Shown one piece after another: positions 23,870-35,800 of a stretch of 64,000 bases of DNA. The DNA is from Vanilla planifolia (taxonomy: Eukaryota; Streptophyta; Magnoliopsida; Asparagales; Orchidaceae). The notes under the pieces are model-generated. The model searched no databases. It was not told the DNA's origin and saw only the letters and a list, made by a program, of their open reading frames with translations. The DNA is taken from the NCBI GenBank assembly GCA_023846275.1, contig CM043865.1:5196068-5260067 (forward strand), read 5' to 3'. How positions within the stretch are numbered: the stretch's first letter is position 1; the number at the start of each line of letters is the position of its first letter. The translations under genes were made by a program, and so were the position numbers.

Positions 23870-24255
23870 TATGATCACCTATAATGTTTAAGCTAAAAAA
23901 AATGACTTGGTTTCACACCCCATCGAGTTTAAATCTAATAAAACTTGTTAAAATAAATATAAATATAAATATTTTAAACAAGATGTTTTAAAATAAAGGT
24001 ATATAAAAATGTTAAAAATGATGATCTATGATTTTATTCATATATTTATAAGTTAAGAAGTCATAGACATCACAGTTATTTATTATAATCATAACATATT
24101 GATCATTCAAAATATTGTTTTTTATAATTTTAAAAAAATAAATTTTTAAGTTATAGCACAATATACAAAATTTTATATATTTTATGAGTATATTTTCTAT
24201 TCAAAGCATATGAATATTACATCACAATATACAAAATTTTTAGTATATATTATCT
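23870..24255. repeat. Diverged direct repeat, copy 1
   Basis: Shares ordered blocks with 25350-25770: TTTTAAAATAAA, TTCATATATTTATAAGTTA or a close variant, the AATCATAACATA stretch, TATTTTATGAGTATA and ATCATAATATACAAAATTTT or a close variant. Spacing is about 1.5 kb in the same orientation. It may be a pair of old LTRs or a segmental duplication. Confidence 0.7.
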
Positions 24256-25349
24256 ACAATTTAAAGTAATTAATTATCACTTATCATCCAATAAATTAGG
24301 TACACCAAACTATGTCTATCTTAAATTTGTGTCATAGTAGTCTTGTTTTATAATTATATATTTGTTTACTTGAAAGCCTTTTCACAATTTTTTCAATATC
24401 AAATTTTCTTTCTTGTAAAGTCAAAATCTCCTCTTTAATTGTTCGTTTTAAATTTTTTAATTTTAAAAACCTCTAAATTATTTACACATTCATTTTGTTT
24501 GTTTTCTTCTCAATAAAGGATTACATCAAAAAAACTTGTGTAATAAAAATATAATATTTTATATATTTTTTCTCTTTTTCTTGCTAAAACAAATAATAAT
24601 AAAAAAATATTTAATAATGTTTAATTAACCAATAAACTTAATACTTTTTAAAATTTATTTTATCCAAATGATTTCAAAAAAGTTTTTACTAATTTTTAAA
24701 TAAAACCATTTGATGACTTCCCTCATATAAAATTTGAATTTTTTTAGTATTATTTGATATTAATTTATTTTTTTAAAAATATCATCAATATTATATTATT
24801 TATAATTTAAATTATTATTCTTTATTTTGTAATCATAACAATCTATATTCATATCAAGATGTTTTTAAACCTAATCTTTTTATGAGAATTTTATCTTAGT
24901 TCAGCTTCAAAAAGATAAATTATTAACATAAAATCTTTTTATCATTATTTATTTTTCATTATTTTTGGTATTTATAAACATCATAATTTAAAATATTATT
25001 AAATTTCTATAAATGTTTTGATTTCTTGCTCAATAGTGTAGACCTTCTTATTGTATTAAATTCAAATTATTGGTCCTTGATAATTTTACTCTCATTTTTT
25101 TAAGTATGTCTCATTTTTTTAAAGTATTGTACCTATTTTTAACAATGTATTAATTTTTGCAAAAAAATTGTACATCTATAAAAATTAATATTGATCATCA
25201 AGATTATAAATTAATATATTTGTTATCTTATGAATGCTAAGTAATACTAAGATCATTTGATCAATTTAAATACACAATAATTCTATATTTAAAAAATAAA
25301 TATTTAAATAATTTATCCCAATTTATGTAATGTTACAATGAACATTTCT

Positions 25350-25770
25350 TAAAGTTGTTCACCTACTATAACTATAATGGTTATTAATTCCATCCATAAG
25401 CCAAAGTAAGATTTAAAGCTACATTTAAATAATTTAAATAGGATGTCAAGTAAAAAATAATTTAAATAAAGTATTTTAAAATAAAAGATAACAATAAATG
25501 TTTAAAATCATAATTTTCGGTTTCATTGATATATTTATAAGTTAGTAAATTAAGAACAACATAATCAATCATTACAATCATTACATACTAATAATTTAAA
25601 ATATTATATTTTATAATTAAAAAAAAATATTTTTCACATTATAACACAATATGAAAAAAATATATATTTTATGAGTATACTTTTTATTTTAATCATATGA
25701 ATATTATCCAAAAAAAGACATATGTTGTATCATAATATACAAAATTTTCAATATATATTATTTCACTTAC
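25350..25770. repeat. Diverged direct repeat, copy 2
   Basis: Partner of 23870-24255. The DNA between them shows no readable gag or pol, so if they are LTRs the element was non-autonomous or its coding region has been lost beyond recognition. Confidence 0.7.
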
Positions 25771-26604
25771 CACAACATCAAAAACATTTTATTCATCTCA
25801 TGATTTTTTAATAATTCTTTATATGACTTAGTTAAATCATTTAGTTCATTTGGATTAATTAAGTTTGATATTTTTTAAACAAATTGTATTTTGAGTAATC
25901 CTTGGTCTTGTCTAAGAAAATTGCTTATTAATATTAGATGTCATGAGAATAATCAAATTTCAAGATTGATATAAACTAAATAAAACATCAACAATTCTAT
26001 TACATCATGTCTAATGTGAATGTAGGATCATTAAGGATAGGATAATCTACTATAATTTTAAATTGAATCTCCATCTTAAGGTCACATTTATTTTAAAATG
26101 ATGAGTTTTGTAAAATATTAAATATAATAGATAAAATTAAAACAAAAATAAATGAGGCTAAAATTAAAAAAAAAAGGGTTAATGCCCTATCTAACTACAC
26201 AAAGTTTTACTTTGGTTATAACTTATGAAAAATATTATTTTATTTTGAATTAAAAAGTATTAAAAATTTATTAAACAACTTTCATTATTTCTTCTTATTT
26301 ATTTTTTTTTTCATAAAAACAACTTTTGTAAAACCTATATTTTAAAATATTTATACAAATATAAATTTTATACCGCAACTATATTTTTGAACAAAACAAA
26401 CGTGTCTCTTTGATGGTCCATTTTAAGTAAATCACTGAGGCGGAGCGGCAGACCCGCGTAGACCGTAACAAGACAACACGGTTCCCGAGTTTCGGACTGC
26501 GGAGCCCCACCCCGGTCGGCTTCGGCCACCGAAAACGAAACTTTTATTCCATGCAAGATCGCCCGGCTGGACGATCGGACGGTCATCATAACTTCAACCG
26601 TCAG

Positions 26605-26631
26605 CACGTGCTTCATTCGTCGAGTCACGTG
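26605..26631. promoter_or_regulatory. Pair of G-boxes in the SET gene promoter island
   Basis: Two perfect palindromic CACGTG motifs at 26605-26610 and 26626-26631, 21 bases apart (about two helical turns). They lie in the GC-rich island (about 26430-26760) that replaces the AT-rich intergenic DNA just before the SET gene. G-boxes bind plant bHLH and bZIP factors; the arrangement suggests a real promoter element. A CT-rich patch at about 26683-26708 follows and may mark the transcription start or early 5' UTR. Confidence 0.6.
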
Positions 26632-26764
26632 CGCTAACACCCTCGCAGCTCTCATCCATCTCCTGCCCGCGAGCCCCACCTCGTTCTCTCCTTCTCTCTC
26701 TCCTCTGCCAGTCGCCTTTATCTACTCCAAGACAGAGAGATCGACTCCCAAGGGAGCAGAAATT

Positions 26765-26892
26765 ATGCCGAAAAGGTAATGAGAAACAGCAAAGAGAACC
26801 AAAGGTGGCATCTTGCTCTGCTCACTCTTTCGTTTCTCCTCGTGTCGTTTGCTGATCATTGACCTCTGGAGATGGCCGCGGTCCTGCCGTAG
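26765..26892 (+). promoter_or_regulatory. Three upstream ORFs in the SET gene leader
   Basis: Before the main start at 26894 there are three ATGs, each with its own stop: 26765-26779 (4 codons plus stop), 26779-26862 (27 residues, with a hydrophobic stretch LALLTLSFLLVSFA) and 26872-26892 (MAAVLP). The first two overlap by one base, and the last stops one base before the main ATG. If the transcript starts upstream of 26765, these would be expected to lower translation of the main frame. GGTAATGAG at 26775 could alternatively be a 5' UTR splice donor, which would remove them. Confidence 0.5.
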
Positions 26893-26893
26893 A

Positions 26894-29800
26894 ATGGAGG
26901 AGGCTTGGCAGGTCAAATGTAGCTCCGGTTGGCCGGTGTCGGGTACCCTGCCACCTCTCCCTTCGGTTGCGGCGGGCTCAAGTAATCAGGTTTTTTTGTT
27001 TTCCTCTTGATCGTGCTCATGTCTCTCTATTGTTGGTGTCTGCTTTGTGGTTTTCTTCAAAGTTACTTTTTTTTTCCCTGGGGGTAAGTTGATGGAGGTT
27101 ATGGCTGTGGCTTCATTGCTAGAAAGAAAATGTGGAGGGTCTTTATGTCTTATGACTGATTTGGGCGCAGCTGGGATCACAGTTTCGAAGTGGCAGGGAA
27201 ATGCTGTGCTGGAGACTATTGTAGGCGAGAAGGAAGGGATTCTTTGTGGGCGAGAGAGATTGGTTTTTTGAGGGATTAAGGAAAATTCTAAAGCTACTTA
27301 CTTCATTCTATACTATGCACCTTTTGCCACTATGAACTGGAGTTTCATTGATATGATGGTGTGGAAGACTATTAGAATGCAACTAAGACAATCCTTCCCT
27401 TAATTAATTTGTAGCAATCCTTTAAAAAAAGTTTTGTTTATTCGGATAAATGTTTGTGGGTGGCATGGAATTATGAATGGAAACAGAGGGTTTTATGCAT
27501 AAGCTTGTTTCCGTCCATCTTTCAGCCTATCCCTTTGTATTGATGCAAAGCAGTGGATGGCAATTTATAAAATGCAGATTTTTAATATAACTTGATGGAT
27601 ATTTTGAAGGTTTTAGAGATAGAACAGAGAGGGATTGATTATGTGGAGGTGATGGATAATGTTGTTGGGTTTCTCATTTGAGTATAGTGTTAGACCCTTG
27701 GTATGCAATTATCGTAATCCGTACATACTCTTAAGCTTTTAGGTTATTGAATCTTTACTTAAGATGATGCTGTGTTCAACTTGGATACCCTTGTGGTAAA
27801 ACACTCTTATTGGAGGAGATTTAATAAATTTGGCACCAAAGTGTTGGGCTCAAACAAGAAACTAGGAGGCAGATTGAGCTTGGGGGAGGCGTGATTGATT
27901 ACAATCTCTGATTCCTTTGCTCGTGGTTCGCTTTGTTTGGGGAGTTTGTAAGGGAGAAATGGTATGAGGAAGGAGAAGTTATAGAGAGCAATGTGGGAAT
28001 GTGGCTAGTGGCCAACTTAATTCAAATTGCCCTTGGTTTGGATTTTATGTTGGGTATTGAGATATTATTGAAGTTACCTTTGTTATTTAAGGGTGACTAG
28101 TAGCCATTGCAAGGGTGTGCAAACTTTTGCTTTGTTTGTTTAGTCAATTAAACTAAATTAATAATTATGTTGTGGTCTAGCAGTTAGCCAAATCCAAAAC
28201 AATTGCGAAGCATTAGAAACCAAGTATGGGCTATCAATTTGTTCAGTTTGCCTAAGAACCAAATTTTGATGCATTCTAATAAGGTTTAGTTTTAATCAAA
28301 ATATAAGACATTGCTAAGTTTTTCTTGGAAGAAGCTCCCAATTTTGCAAAATATTCTATTGCATACTTTAACGAAGTAAAAGAGAATGTTTCTTCTTGTT
28401 TTGGAATTTATTTTTTATCCCTAGCTCACTTAATTCACTCACATCAGTTCTTTTGTTAATTGTTCAGTTCTGTTTTGCTTCCTCAAAATTGAAGTGAATC
28501 AATTTGATTTGCAATTTGTCAAACAAACCAAAATAAGTAAAACCGAAACAAACTGATTGTTTTTTTATCAATTATATTTGATGTGTAATTTTGAATAGTT
28601 TAATTCATGCTCCTACTTCAGTTAGCCACTCCTGTCTATGTTGAGCTTTCAAGTGTGATTTTGCTATGACTTTTTGTCACTAATTACGTTGAGAAGGGAT
28701 TGTGTTTGATGAACAAGTAGGAACCAAATTAAAAAAACTTTTATAGTGGTTGCCTCTACCACCAACTACCATCAACTGTTCCTCATAGGTAAGAACTGGT
28801 TGTTTTTGGCATGGAAAGCAAGACAGAACGTTTCTCACCAATTAATGGCTTGAATGGCAAGATAGATAATGATTGCTAGATACTTAATTGAAGTTGATAA
28901 AGAAAGGAGCTAAGGTGGAGCATTATATGTTTTGTTTCTTAAGAAACAACAAACTCTGGTTATGCTTTCTGTTGGACCATGGATGTGCATTTTGCTGGTA
29001 AGATCACATTCTCATGTTAGATAATGATGCGATTTCATTTTTGGTTTTTGAGATCTATTAGTTTTGGTAGAATTTTTTCACTGCAATTTATTTATCTTGT
29101 CATTATTTACTTGTTAGTAATTTCACCATTTTTTTAAATGTTTGCAGCACCATTTTGTGGTAGGGGACTTTTCTTTTTGCTTGATAGCTATGTTTTTTTT
29201 GGTTGATGCAGATAATCTTGAATGCTCAACAATTTGTTCGGCCCATAGTACATGTCAAGGATCTTCAGAACAATCCACAGGAACCATTTCTTAATCATCC
29301 ATTAACCATAGATTTTGGTAAATCTCGTAACAGCGACACTAGCAATTCATTCCTTGCGCTTCTATCTGGAAATTCACATGGTGAATTTCAGCATTTACCA
29401 AATTCTAGAACTGAATTAGCCAAGTTACATTTCACTGATAGTTTTGGCTTATCAACTAATCAAACTTTCTCAGCAACAAGCAATTCATCTTTATCAAAAT
29501 CCCATGGCATTGATTCCATTTTGAATGGGGAACCATCTTCCTTTATTACTTCTCGAATGGCAAATAGGTTCCAAACATCTGTTGTACAAAAGGACCTTCA
29601 AGCACTGGATTCATATTCTCATCTTATGGGACATGATAAAGCTGTTTGCAAATACCCTTATCAAGGTATCAACACAAGTCTAGGAGGAGCTTCTAATAGA
29701 AGTTGTTCATCTCCTCTTAACAGCTCCAAAATTGCTATTAATTATCAGAATAAGCAGGCAGCTCTAAATGATTCTTCAGATGCTAATAACATTCATGGCC

Positions 29801-32800
29801 TTATTCCTTCTTCACTCTTTTCCAGAGGGCATCCACGTGTTTTGTGCATGAGTACTGGTTAGTATTCATATGCCTCTAATTCTGATACCTCATCACGGTT
29901 TGGTTTATTTCTAAAGCCCTTTTCTTTTGAACTATCAATTTTATTGACGTTTGATAGCCGGAGAGATCTTTGTGAACGACATGGGTCTTTTGGGAATTTT
30001 ATGCAGCTGTCACGGTCTGCCCATGTCTCTGGCAAAATTTTGTCTGGTAGGTAGATTGAGCTGAAGTTTTCTATACTGCATACAAAATCACTAGAAAATA
30101 TTTAATGGGCATATTTTTAATGAAGATTTTTTCAGCATTCAGGCTTGTCTACATCGAACCCTAGTGAGGATATAAGGATGGAAAATGGTATGCCCCTTGC
30201 AAAGTGGTGGACAATGTTTTCCCGTGTAAGTGTATAAGTTTCTAATATGTTGAAAACTTGTCATTTGCTTGTTTTATCTTCTTTTTGTTGTTTTTTATAA
30301 TATGCTTATTTTAAGGTTAATCAACTTTATTTTATAAGCCTTTTTGGGATGGTGGTTTCACTCATTACTCTTATTTGATGGCTACATGTTTGAAGTGCAC
30401 TTAAGACAACACAATTTAGGCTATTGTTGATATGTTGAATCAATTACTTCAAACTTTATTAAGTTGAGCAGTCAAGAAGATGTTTTTAAATACAAGAGTT
30501 TTCTATTGATTGAATGCAAGAAATTCATGTGGGGTATTTATCGTTAAAGAAAATTTGGGAAAAAATGGTCAGCTACATAACTAATACCGAATTTATAGCA
30601 GTCCTTTTCTTCTTTGATTGGTCACCAAACATCAAAAATTTTCATGGCATCCTTAGGTGTGATAATTTTGTGCAATGTGTGATGCCGTGCTAGTTCAAGG
30701 ATGTATGCTTATCAAAATCAAGCCACTTTAAGTGTGAAATCAAATTGTATTACCTGGTGCTTATATTTTCATTACTTATTTGTATGATTATACTTCTACT
30801 GTATGCATCATCCAAGATCTAATTGCTTGTTGATTAAAATGCTAGTTATCAGTTTTGTTGACTAGATTATTCCTTAAGTGGCTAAAGATGGTTAGGGTAG
30901 TTGATGACTAGGAGGCCTAAGTTTCATCTAATACACTTGTGGTTGGACAATTAATAACTTTTGACACTTTTGGTTGGACAATTAATAGTTCAAAAGTTCA
31001 AGTCAATGGTAAAGGTCTTAGTTAATAAATTAAACCCTAAATTGTTATTGCATAGACAATTTGGAATAATTCTCATGTTTAATAACAAATCTCCATGTAA
31101 TGCAATGACAAAAAAACTCAAAACTAACGCGTATCCATATTACTCGCATATCTCATCACTTCTCTTCCAACCAAAGTTTATCATATCAAGCGTCATAGTC
31201 ATAGTGGATACCCAATCGCGTTGAGGTTTCAAGAGAGTCTCCTTGTCGTTATGCTTGCATGATGGTAATATCTTTTTATGTTCGTGTAAACACAAATGCT
31301 TCTAGATGTAGCTGGTGCCTTTTTTTTTTTTCTAAAAACTGTTTTAAGCCTTGTAATGTTTTTCTGGTGCTTTTAGAATTTGATTCCAGGTGATAGTAGA
31401 GGATTGGATCATTCAAAACCATCCTTGAAGGAATGTGGTTTCATTGGACCCAAGGATTCAAGTTTCTCTTTGTTGTCTAAGAATCATGGCACAATGAACT
31501 CTATTGAGCCATTTGTTGGTTTAGGGAGGTCTGAAGAACTTTGGAAGCATTCCTTGCATGCTCATCATCCTAATTTGGTTGAACACGGTTCTCTTGAAAA
31601 ATCGGTGAACATTGATATCGATAGTTCTTATGAAAGGGGCAAGTCTGATGCCAATGATCTAAAGCTATCTAGAATTCAGGGTTTAGCACAAGTTGGCATG
31701 CCAGCTGAAAATTGCATAGTGAAGGCATTAAAGAGTAATCCTAAATTTCTGAACACTGAGGGACAAGACTCAACTTCAAATAGACAAGAACCAAACATTG
31801 TTTCTCAGCTTGCTAGTAATGTCAACAACAGAGTTATATCTGGTAATGTATCTGTTTCCTGTGCACATTTAGGGCCTAAGAATATTTTCAGTCAGGATAA
31901 GAACATTCTTGCTCAAACTAACTCATCAACTGAGGCATTTACTGTACATAGTGCTGGATCTGAACTAAGGCTTGGGCAACCCTCTCAGCACAAATTTTTT
32001 TCAAATTTATTTGCAACTGGTATGCATTCACAGTTTCAGGCAGCATCCCCAAATGTTGCTCTGCAAAAGGTTCTATCTGATAGAAGTAAGTTGTTAAACT
32101 GCAATCTACTTTCTTTTCAAGACTAGCTTAATATGGTTTCACCAAGTTTTTGAAGGTTGAAGATTGTTTTCTTTGCTTGGTAAATTGTCACCTAGTCTGT
32201 CTTTCTGCAGCTGAGTTTCATGGGGAAACAAAGAGAACTAAGCTGAATCAACAGTATCCTTTTCCAGAAGCGCCATCTTTAGATAGAAGAAGATTAGTGT
32301 TTGATGGTGAAACTGCTACTTCTTTACAGAATGCTGAATCATTTGACCTTTCAACCTATGCTGCTAAGGATTCTTCAATCTCATTGTTTCTCTCTCACCT
32401 TACTGGAGAGACTGATATTGCTGACTCTTCTGACAAGTTGCATGATGGAATATTCTATTTCACGAGTTCACCTCATGTTGACGTCCCATCTTCACGAGAA
32501 AGTCTTGCTGTTTGTACCAGAAATGAAATGAATGAAATTGAAAAGCAACCAACATTGAATGGAATTGATTATGGCAATGGCAATGGACTTACATCTACTA
32601 CTTTTTCTGATAACTACATCAGCAAGGGTGGAACAAATGAGATACATGTTAAACCAATTGAAGAAAATGGAGTTTTTACTACTGTAAGCAGTGTGCAATA
32701 CGTTAACTCTTCTCTGGTGGACATGGGCAATTCTTCCTCAATTTTGGATCAGCCTTTCAGAGTTCTTAATAAGGAGCATGAATCAAATAACCTAAATACG

Positions 32801-35800
32801 CATGGCAATGTGACTTTTCATGATGATCAGAAACTTGATAGTAAAATGATTCATGGATCTACGAGTCGACCATCCCATTGGAATGATCCATCAGCATGTC
32901 TATATTCAGAATCCTCAATGAATCGGTCATCTACAAGCTGCAGTTGTACTACAGAAAAAAAATGTTTCTTTAAACACTCGAGTGATGGAAACATGGAACA
33001 TTTAACTTGTGGATGGCATAAGAGTTTGATTGCTAAGCCGGAACAATTAAATAGTTCGTTTGCAATGAAACCCCAGCTTGGAAGACTTTGCTGTCTTTCA
33101 GCAATGGAACAACCCAGAAGTTCATGTCAAGATGGTTTAGCACACAATGATGGTGATTGTTGTAGCATTCATAGGAATACTTCTGACTTACATTCATCAT
33201 CAAACCGTTTCTACAATAATGTCTTACTTTGCAAACCTGGTTGTGCAGGTATGCATCTTATTTGTTGTTTTGCTTATGATCTCTTGCTTAGAAGTATATG
33301 AAGTTTCATATTGGTTTCATTTGAGATGCCCTTAAGATCATTATGCATCAATAGTGATTTATAATTATATTTTTTTTTGACGACCCTGCAGCTTCTTACA
33401 AATATTGCAGTTGTGCTTCTCCCCAAAGTTCTGAGCCACGTCCAGTGTTTACTTGTCATGTTTGTGGTACTGATCACAATCATTGCTTTAGGTGAATACA
33501 GCTTCCTCTAATCTTTTTGCACGTTTATGCAAATTCATTGTTCTCCTAGTTATTGTTCTCAATTTTGCACCAAAACATTAGATTCAAAAATTTTTTATGT
33601 CCTTATGGAAAATTTCTTTGAGCATGAAGGTTTTATTAACAAAACAAACTCACCTTTTCCCACCATAACTAATGCCCTTGACAATTAAATAAAAGCAATG
33701 CATATATTTCCCCACTCATGTTGTTCTACTAGCCTTGGGAATCACTTAGGGGTGCACCTGGTTTTAATCATAAACCTAAACAAGAAGTTCTTCTGTGGTA
33801 CTATTTGAAAGATGAAAACAAGTCACGGATTCCCGAGTTTCAAGGGCTTACAAGACTGGTGGGGAGGCTTCTATCTACTGTTATAAGCTGAAACTTATGG
33901 ATGATCAGCTACACGTAAATCATGTCCAAAAAAAAAATTAAGTTACTTGAAGCTGGTCTATAAGTGAATTCACCTCAAATTCAGCTTAATCAATCCTTAA
34001 AAAGAGTTTAAACTATTGGGGCTTATGAATTGACTAAAGGGTATTTAATTGAATGTTATATTGATAACATTGACATCTGGATGCCAATATTATTTATACA
34101 TCAATATTAAAAGTTGATTTTGTTGTTTGGTATAATGTTATCTAATTAATTTTTTATTTTTCTTTTGAATATCAAGATGGCCAACATCTAGATGTTGACC
34201 ATTTGGGTGACATTCAGGTGTCATGTTATACTGGTAAAATTATCATTTTCAACAATTTTTTTTTTAAAGATTTTGTCAAGCAAGCCATCCAAAAATTTTT
34301 AAATAGCACTGCATGATATAGAAATGTCACCAAACCAATTAAACCCTAAATTTGGTTAAAGCACATACCTGACGTTGATTTGAAAGTCGTTTACATCATT
34401 TATTTATGATTGTTTCTGTTTGTTTGTTGAGTTACTTTACAAACATCGAGGTTGAAAATAGTTGGGGAAACATCTAAACAACTTTTGGAATTTAAGTGTG
34501 TTATTTAACAGTGAACCATGCAAGTAGTTCTTAAGGGTTGATGGAAAGGTTGTTCTGTGGAAATGATGTTGGCATGACATTGTATATCAGTTTGTCTGCT
34601 TTGCACCAACCATTTATGTAAGCAGTTTTAAGTTGTGTGCTTTAAACATTGTTTCACAAAGAAGATGAATGGCCTATTTCTTTTAAATGGTTAGAATTGC
34701 TTCAAATGATCATCCATTAAATGCTTGATTTTTTTTGTTTTTATGATCAAGTATGACCGTTTCTGCAAAGACTCTTAAAGATTTTTTTCTCCTGTTTTTG
34801 TTTTCAATTGCAGTGTTCTTCCTTATTTCCTGAGTTTTGTTACCCCACCGCCCCCCACACCCATATCTTAAGGTTACAGCATTTTATAACACTACTTAGG
34901 CACATAAGGTTACTTGTAAACAAAGAACATAGTTGAAAATAATGGATGTTCTTATGTACAATTGATTGGTTGGATGTGTTTTCAAGACAACTTAAATTTC
35001 TATGTTTCATGCATACTTTTTATTCATTTAAAACGGGAGAATAGAACCACAAAGATTACCATTGGAACTACTAAAAACTTGTGATTTTGAACTTTTTGAA
35101 TATATCTCCTATACAATGTAATAACTTTGAATTTCATCCAACCTGATGTCCCAATTCCAAGATTGGTGAATTGAGGCTTGCTTCTTGAAAATCTTGCCAT
35201 AACTTTGATTAATTCCTTATTAAGCTTCCCTTGGTTTTGCAGGCTAAGGAAAAACATGGATGATACAGCAGAAAATGTTGGACCTAAAATGTGTATGCAC
35301 ATGGGAGTAAGTCTTCCTTTCTCTTCAAAGTGTTGCTGTGCTGTTATTTCTAATTGTTTGACAGGGCATTGTTTTAATGCGGCTTTTAACAATGCACACA
35401 CTGAGGAAGGAAAAACATTAAGAGACAGGTCAAATCACCTAAATTCAACTTGTGATATGGATGCTGCCTTTCAGGAAGGAAGAATGGTTGGAGTAGGTCA
35501 GTGTACATGCTTTAAGAAAGCACTTGCCATGAAAAACAATTGTCAATCAGGTTTATGGAAGGATGTTTCAGGTAAGGCCATGGGATATCCGACGGGTACC
35601 ACTGACAAACTACTAAAGGCTTCTGAGAACATTATAGTTGATAACTCCACTCTTTCTGTATCGAAAGAGTTGAATGCAACTTTTAAAGCAAGCACTTCTG
35701 GGGAAGAGCATCAAATGTCCAATTTGTCTTCTAGGTCTTCTGCACCTGCTGTAACTGATGCTTCAGTTGAAGTCAACAAAAGAGATCTCCAGCTTTCAAT

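Larger units (their letters stand above)
20390..26430. other. AT-rich intergenic region between divergent genes
   Basis: About 6 kb between the methyltransferase start codon and the SET gene promoter island. The first roughly 100 bases probably hold the methyltransferase 5' UTR and core promoter on the minus strand. The rest is extremely AT-rich, with long A or T runs and no open frame of note. I see one diverged direct repeat (listed separately), but no gene, RNA or intact transposon. Confidence 0.7.

Noticed and set aside
26368..26679. 103-codon minus-strand open frame over the SET gene promoter island
   Set aside because: GC-rich DNA lowers stop frequency; there is no family similarity, and the region has promoter features (G-boxes, CT-rich patch) for the opposite strand.
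26765..26779. ATG CCG AAA AGG as the true start of the SET protein with a donor at GGTAATGAG
   Set aside because: Joining it to exon 2 gives an immediate stop (AG|A TAA); the ATG at 26894 joins in phase instead.
27047..27271. 74-codon plus-strand frame in intron 1 of the SET gene
   Set aside because: It does not join neighbouring exons in phase with plausible splice sites and has no domain similarity.
35303..35375. Intron inside exon 8 starting at GGAGTAAGT
   Set aside because: The frame stays open and the intervening residues are Cys-rich like their surroundings, so retention as exon is simpler; cDNA would decide.
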